NCBI GenBank assembly: GCA_016931365.1
Contig: JAFGEY010000466.1
Span: 1 to 42,231 of the forward strand
Source of the DNA: Anaerolineae bacterium
GTDB lineage: Bacteria; Chloroflexota; Anaerolineae; JAFGEY01
Reading direction: 5' to 3'
DNA length: 42,231 nucleotides
Shown: in pieces, positions 37,739-42,231 of the stretch
Layout: every line of letters starts with the position of its first letter
Numbering within the stretch: position 1 is the first letter of the stretch
Position numbers and translations under genes: made by a program
The notes under the pieces: generated by a model
Database searches by the model: none
What the model saw: only the letters and a program-made list of their open reading frames with translations
What the model was told of the DNA's origin: nothing

Positions 37739-39148
37739 ATGAACACCCTATTTCACGGCCTGCTGCGGGCGCATCCCAACAACGGACGCTATTTCACCGA
37801 CGACAGCGGCAAAGCGATCTATCTCACCGGTTCGCACACCTGGGCCAACTTGCAGGACATCGGGCGGCCCGGCGACCCGCCCTTTCCCTACCAGGAATAC
37901 CTCGACTTTATGCAATCCTACAATCACAATTTCATGCGCCTGTGGATGTTCGAGCAGCCGGAGCGCGCCTGCTGGACCAACGAGTTGATCGTCTTTGATC
38001 CGCTGCCCTGGACGCGTACTGGCCCCGGATTGGCCAACGACGGCAAGCCAAGGTTCGATCTGACCGTCTGGAACCAGACCTATTTTGATCGCCTGCGCCA
38101 GCGTGTGGTAGAGGCCGGACAGCGCGGCATCTATTGTGCGGTGATGCTCTTTCAGGGCTGGAGCCTCAGCGTCACCGGCAAGGGCCTCGACCCCTGGCCG
38201 GTGCATCCCTTCAACGCAGAGAACAACGTCAACGGCGTCGGTGTCCCTTTCACCGGCTGGGACGATGACAGCCACCCTTCATTACACAGCATGCACAACC
38301 CGATGGTGCTCCAACACCAGGAAGCTTATGTCCGCCAGGTGATTGACACAATCAACGACCTGGACAACGTGTTGTACGAGATCATCAACGAAGGCGGATC
38401 GCTGGCCTGGCAAATCCATCTGCTTGATTTTGTCCACGCCTACGAACGGAGCAAACCCAAACAGCATCCGGTCGGCATCACTTCGGGTACACCCTGGATA
38501 TGCAACGCGCCAGTGGCAGCCAGCACCGTGGACTGGTTCTCGCCCGTTTCGCAGCCGAACTGGTGGGGGCGTCCAGGCACGCCGCTGGTCGAGGATTACA
38601 AAGAGAATCCGCCGGCCGCTGACGGACGCAAAGTGATGCTGCCGGACACCGACCACCTGTGGGGCCATGGCGGCAACCCGAAATGGGTCTGGAAGTGCTT
38701 CCTGCGCGGCCACAACCCAATCTTTATGGACCCCTGGCAGGGGCTGTATCTCGGTGCGACCGAAGAGGTCGCGGGGTGGTCCTTTACCGGCGGGATCAGC
38801 AAAGATCGGCGCGATTATCCCGACTGGGAGCCGACGCGCCGGGCGATGGGTGACACGCGCCGCTATGCGCAAAAAATGAATCTGGCCGCAATGACGCCGC
38901 ACCCTGACCTGGTCTCGACGCACTACTGCCTGACCAATCCCGGCGAGGAGTATCTGGTTTACCTGCCCGAGGGCGGCAGTGTGACGCTGGACTTGTGCGC
39001 AGCGCAAGGGCAGTTTGCCGTCGAGTGGTTCCTGCCGTCAATTAACCGCACTTTGCCCGGTGCGCGCCCACTGGCCGGCGGCGATTACGCCGTCACTGTC
39101 GCACCCTACACCGGCGACGCGGTGCTGCACCTGAAAAAGGTCGAGTGA
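37739..39148 (+). CDS. Putative glycoside hydrolase (clan A TIM barrel, DUF4038-like)
   Basis: A 469-residue protein without a signal peptide. An AAAGGAG site precedes the ATG. The barrel part begins HPNNGRYFTDDSGKAIYLTGSHTWANLQD, the usual start of DUF4038/GH140-like enzymes, and continues HNFMRLWMFE. The putative acid/base is Glu218 in LYEIINEGG, the NE motif of clan A. The second catalytic Glu is not obvious; HNPIFMDPW and MLPDTDHLWG mark later strands. The C-terminal about 80 residues form a beta-sandwich (EYLVYLPEGGSVTLDL...FAVEWFLPSINRT...), as in the 'putative collagen-binding' appendage of this family. It probably acts on plant-type oligosaccharides in the cytoplasm. The GH105-like pseudogene starts 10 nt later. 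Confidence 0.8.
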   Translation: MNTLFHGLLRAHPNNGRYFTDDSGKAIYLTGSHTWANLQDIGRPGDPPFPYQEYLDFMQSYNHNFMRLWMFEQPERACWTNELIVFDPLPWTRTGPGLANDGKPRFDLTVWNQTYFDRLRQRVVEAGQRGIYCAVMLFQGWSLSVTGKGLDPWPVHPFNAENNVNGVGVPFTGWDDDSHPSLHSMHNPMVLQHQEAYVRQVIDTINDLDNVLYEIINEGGSLAWQIHLLDFVHAYERSKPKQHPVGITSGTPWICNAPVAASTVDWFSPVSQPNWWGRPGTPLVEDYKENPPAADGRKVMLPDTDHLWGHGGNPKWVWKCFLRGHNPIFMDPWQGLYLGATEEVAGWSFTGGISKDRRDYPDWEPTRRAMGDTRRYAQKMNLAAMTPHPDLVSTHYCLTNPGEEYLVYLPEGGSVTLDLCAAQGQFAVEWFLPSINRTLPGARPLAGGDYAVTVAPYTGDAVLHLKKVE

Positions 39149-39157
39149 GAGAAGACA

Positions 39158-39946
39158 ATGAAAGCAAAGGGCATATCTATTGCGCTGGCGGACAGTATTC
39201 TGTCCAGGTTTCCCGATCCGGATGATATCCCCTATCGGCGCTGATGCTACGTGCAAGGGTATGTATTGTCTGGCCTGGAAAAGCTACACCGATTCACCGC
39301 CGACCCCAAATACCTGAACTATATCATCAAGTTCGTTGACCAGCACGTCACTGCCGATGGAGACATCCACGATTTCAAGGGCGATAGCCTCGATGACATC
39401 ATGGCCGGAACAGTAATCGTCGCCGCCTATGAAATGACCGGCCAAGAGAGGTACCACCTGGCAGCGGACAAGATCAGGGAGGCATTTGAGGAATATCCCT
39501 GCAACTCGGATGGAGGTTTTTGGCACGCGCGGTCACTGCCGCATGAGATGTGGATTGATGGGGTGTTTATGGGGCAGATGTTTCTTACCAGGTATGGCAT
39601 CGTGGTTGGCGATCAGGCCTATTGCTTTGATCAAGCCACACGCCAGATATTTACACTGGCCAGTCACTGCCGCCAGGGGGGCACCGGCCTGTTCCTCCAT
39701 GCCTACGACGAAGCCAGGAACGCAGCCTGGGCCGATCCGGTGACCGGCCTTTCGCCGGAGGTGTGGAGTGAAGGGCTGGGCTGCATCGGCTCGACGATCG
39801 CGTACGGTATTGATCCTTGTCCAGGCCAGGCCAATCCCAGTTCGCGAGCCCACACGACAGCCTGGGTGCAGTCGCACAAAATCCGATTTGAGTATTGCTC
39901 AATTCTTGTGCTTCTTGGGCAGATTTTTTCTTTGACCAGGATCTAG
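39158..39946 (+). pseudogene. GH105-like unsaturated glycuronyl/rhamnogalacturonyl hydrolase, broken
   Basis: The frame opens at ATG 39158 (MKAKGISIALADSILSRFPDPDDIPYRR) and hits TGA at 39242-39244. It then continues in the same frame (CYVQGYVLSGLEKLHRF...) to 39946. The TGA stands where this family has Trp (WxYxxG), consistent with a TGG-to-TGA change. Downstream blocks are well preserved: GDIHDFKGDSLDDIMAG, YPCNSDGGFWHARSLPHEMWIDGVFMGQMFLTRYG, with the catalytic-type Asp of the MWIDG segment. After about SPEVWSEGLGCIGSTIAYGID the sequence loses family resemblance and ends about 80-100 residues short. An early nonsense codon plus a missing C-terminus indicate decay, not recoding. Confidence 0.82.
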
Positions 39947-39966
39947 CACCTGCTCGCCATCATACT

Positions 39967-41673
39967 TTACCCATACCCCTCCCACAACAGCGCCGCTGTC
40001 AGCGCCGCCGACCAGTGATAGTCGCGTATGGAGTCCATTTTGCGACGGATGTTGTACGGCTCCCGGTACGGGCCCTTGCGGTCGCAGTGTATGGGCGGCA
40101 GCTCATCCTTGGCGTCGTAAAACTCCAAGATGACGCCGTAGCGGGCGTAATATTTTTCCACAAAAGCGATGACCTTGCCCGCCAGCCGCGCTGCCTCATC
40201 GACACGCCCCTGCTTTTCCAGCCCTTTGACGATGAGATAATCGAAATTGATCCAGGTCGCGCCGCGCCACATATCGGTGCCCCACTCGGGGGCCGAGATG
40301 GCGATGCTGGGCACGGGGAACGGGGCGTCGAACGCCGCCGGATCGTTCAGCCATCCCACCAGCCGCTCGACGCGCTCTGGCGGGATGTCGTCGAGCAGGA
40401 GGGGTAAAAATCCGGTGACGGCCTGGGAGAGAGTCGGTCGGTCATCGAAATCGCGGTCAAAGTAAAAACCCTTTTCCTCGTCCCACAACAGCGCGTGGAT
40501 CGCCCTGCTCATCACCTGCGCTTGGGTCCACCACGCTGTCGCCCGATCTGTCTCGCCCAACACTTTGCAAATCAAAGATAGATAGCGCATATCCAGCGCT
40601 TGAAAAGTCGAAAAATCGACCACGTCGAGCAGCGCGGCCCGGTCGAAACGCGGCGAGTTATCCAGTCCCGATTCGCCGGATCGACAGCACGGGTCGCCCT
40701 CGATGAACCACTCTAGCAGGCCATTGCTATTTTGATCGCGGTGGGTCAGGTTCCACTCCAGATAGCGCTCCAGGCGAGGGCGCGCCCAGCGGAGCGATGT
40801 TGTATCTTTACTCCAACAATAGTTCTCCCACACGCCCCAGGCCAGGATCGGCGGCTGGGTGATTTGGGAATGCCTTCCATCCGGGCGCAGCATGTGCGCG
40901 ATCATGCCATCGTCGCCCTGCGTCTGGAGCACCGAGGCGAGCAGGGCGAACGAGGTGGGCGGCGAAATGTGGTTCATGGTGATCGAGTGAAAGGCCGAGT
41001 CCCACAGCCACATCCAGCGATGGGGCACACGGTCGGGCGTCGACCAGATGCGGGTAAACGCGCCCTCCGGGGCCAGCGTGTTGACCTTGATCACGCCGGC
41101 ACATTTGTTGAGCAAGCGGCGGTGGGCCTCGACCGGGGGCAGTTGTGCGTAAAAGGCCAGCCGCGCCCGCACTGTTTCGCCCAGATCGACCGCCAGCCCA
41201 ACCTGAGCGCGATCCACAGCCTCTTGCGCCGACGTGCCAAAGGCCAGCGAAAAGCACTCTTGGTTTTTTGAAAGGGCCAGCGTCTCGCCTGGCAGCTCGG
41301 AGACGAGACAATCGTCTTGGGCAATCGCAGCATCGCCGTCCTCAATGCGTAGATCAACCGTTATGCCCTGCGGGGCCAAGCCGACCAGGGTGTGCCACGC
41401 TGTCCACGCCACGCACAACAACCCCGCCGCTGTGTCGACGGCGTACACGTCGCCGGTGGCAGCGAGCACCTCACCGTCGATAGGTAGCGTCAGGTCGAGC
41501 AGTCGGCGCGTGGGGGTGTGAAAGAGCAGGCCGTACTTTTCGGCGGCATAGGTGGCGACAAAACCGGAGGAAACATTGGTCGGCCCATCGAGGCCAGAAA
41601 AGGCAAAAAGTGCGCCCTCACCCCACACGTTAGGCAGATCGTCGATCTGACTCAACATCTCTTTTAATGTCAT
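39967..41673 (-). CDS. GH63-like glycoside hydrolase (alpha/alpha barrel)
   Basis: A 568-residue protein with an AAGGAAG site before the ATG. An N-terminal beta-rich part (to about 190) precedes an (alpha/alpha)6 barrel. GH63-type signatures: RWMWLWDSAFHSI, PPILAWGVWE, NGLLEWFIEGDPCCRSGESGLDNSPRFD (Asp338 would be the general acid), WDEEKGFYFDRDFDD, SAPEWGTDMWRGATWINFDYLIVKGL, and YGVILEFYDAKDE (Glu517 as base). The WINFDYL...REPYN...DYHWSAAL end is also typical of mannosylglycerate-hydrolase-like and YgjK-like members. No signal peptide is seen, so it acts in the cytoplasm. It converges on the GH105 pseudogene with 20 nt between. The substrate cannot be named from sequence. Confidence 0.87.
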   Translation of the reverse strand: MTLKEMLSQIDDLPNVWGEGALFAFSGLDGPTNVSSGFVATYAAEKYGLLFHTPTRRLLDLTLPIDGEVLAATGDVYAVDTAAGLLCVAWTAWHTLVGLAPQGITVDLRIEDGDAAIAQDDCLVSELPGETLALSKNQECFSLAFGTSAQEAVDRAQVGLAVDLGETVRARLAFYAQLPPVEAHRRLLNKCAGVIKVNTLAPEGAFTRIWSTPDRVPHRWMWLWDSAFHSITMNHISPPTSFALLASVLQTQGDDGMIAHMLRPDGRHSQITQPPILAWGVWENYCWSKDTTSLRWARPRLERYLEWNLTHRDQNSNGLLEWFIEGDPCCRSGESGLDNSPRFDRAALLDVVDFSTFQALDMRYLSLICKVLGETDRATAWWTQAQVMSRAIHALLWDEEKGFYFDRDFDDRPTLSQAVTGFLPLLLDDIPPERVERLVGWLNDPAAFDAPFPVPSIAISAPEWGTDMWRGATWINFDYLIVKGLEKQGRVDEAARLAGKVIAFVEKYYARYGVILEFYDAKDELPPIHCDRKGPYREPYNIRRKMDSIRDYHWSAALTAALLWEGYG

Positions 41674-41778
41674 ATTTTACTTCCTTTGAGAACGCCTGCG
41701 CTTTTTCCACCACCAACCGGCCAATCCAAGCCCATCCCCACAGGCGGTGACTCGATAGTTTGAACGAGTACCTGGTTC

Positions 41779-41784
41779 ATTATA
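41779..41784 (-). promoter_or_regulatory. Possible -10 element for the GH63-like gene
   Basis: A perfect TATAAT on the minus strand (41784-41779) lies about 105 nt before the gene. No good -35 is seen. The 259-nt interval 41674-41932 otherwise holds only the guaB promoter and leader. Confidence 0.35.
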
Positions 41785-41867
41785 ACGCATGATCGAAAAA
41801 TCCGCACGCATTGCCGCTCATCGCCAGAAATGACGTTGTAATGCGTAAATATGCGTCAGAACAGGCT

Positions 41868-42231
<364 letters not shown>

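Noticed and set aside
39242..39244. In-frame TGA read as selenocysteine
   Set aside because: The family has Trp at this site, I see no SECIS-like hairpin just downstream, and the protein is also truncated at its C-terminus.

Overview
The window looks like a chromosomal segment of an anaerobic Chloroflexota bacterium, probably Anaerolineae-like. This is inferred from gene content, not from a marker phylogeny: DUF4388/PATAN, MglA-like GTPase and V4R proteins, very long multi-GAF kinases, AAA-PD40 and NBR1-type lipoproteins, and an hgcAB pair. Housekeeping genes sit at both ends (topA and guaB, both cut by the window). Several clear sigma-70-type promoters (TTGACx-N16/17-TATAAT-like) are visible, and GTG or TTG starts are common. 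I saw no tRNA, rRNA, CRISPR array or insertion sequence.

Layout. (a) 1-7662, minus strand: one transcription unit with two divergent NuoM/NuoN-like membrane proteins flanking a small membrane protein, then an RqcH/NFACT ribosome-quality-control protein, then DNA topoisomerase I. (b) 7737-8574: a lipoprotein with an NBR1-like domain under its own promoter. (c) 8851-14405: a PATAN protein, a Ras/MglA-type GTPase, an alpha/beta hydrolase, a V4R-domain protein, a left-handed beta-helix protein and a homologue of cyanobacterial long-chain acyl-ACP reductase, ending at a hairpin terminator. (d) 14583-31218: a very dense signalling locus with a REC-degenerate-GGDEF protein, a 2187-residue kinase (8 GAF, PAS, HisKA, HATPase, 2 REC), an RsbT-like switch kinase, an RsbX/SpoIIE-type phosphatase, an RsbRD-like-N/GAF/PAS hybrid kinase, a 4-GAF kinase, a stand-alone REC and a second alpha/beta hydrolase whose nucleophile serine is alanine. 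It ends at a perfect 28-bp palindrome terminator. (e) 34358-31325, minus strand: an AAA ATPase/PD40 propeller protein and a PAS-STAS (RsbR-like) protein. (f) 34501-36340: an ArsR-type regulator, hgcA and hgcB (mercury methylation), with a strong promoter abutting a perfect 24-bp palindrome and a strong terminator. (g) 36425-41673: a dihydroorotate-dehydrogenase-like protein and three glycoside hydrolase loci, of which the GH105-like one is a pseudogene. (h) guaB begins at 41933.

Two parts stand out. Regions c-e combine two-component phosphorelay, all the protein classes of a stressosome/partner-switch module (RsbT, RsbX, RsbRD-like and STAS), small-GTPase signalling and a possible lipid-reduction module. 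Two paralogous alpha/beta hydrolases bracket most of it, one apparently catalytic and one apparently dead. Region f is a compact, apparently self-regulated hgcAB operon whose HgcB has unusual extra cysteines. Functions are assigned by recognising motifs by eye. No database search or structure prediction was run.
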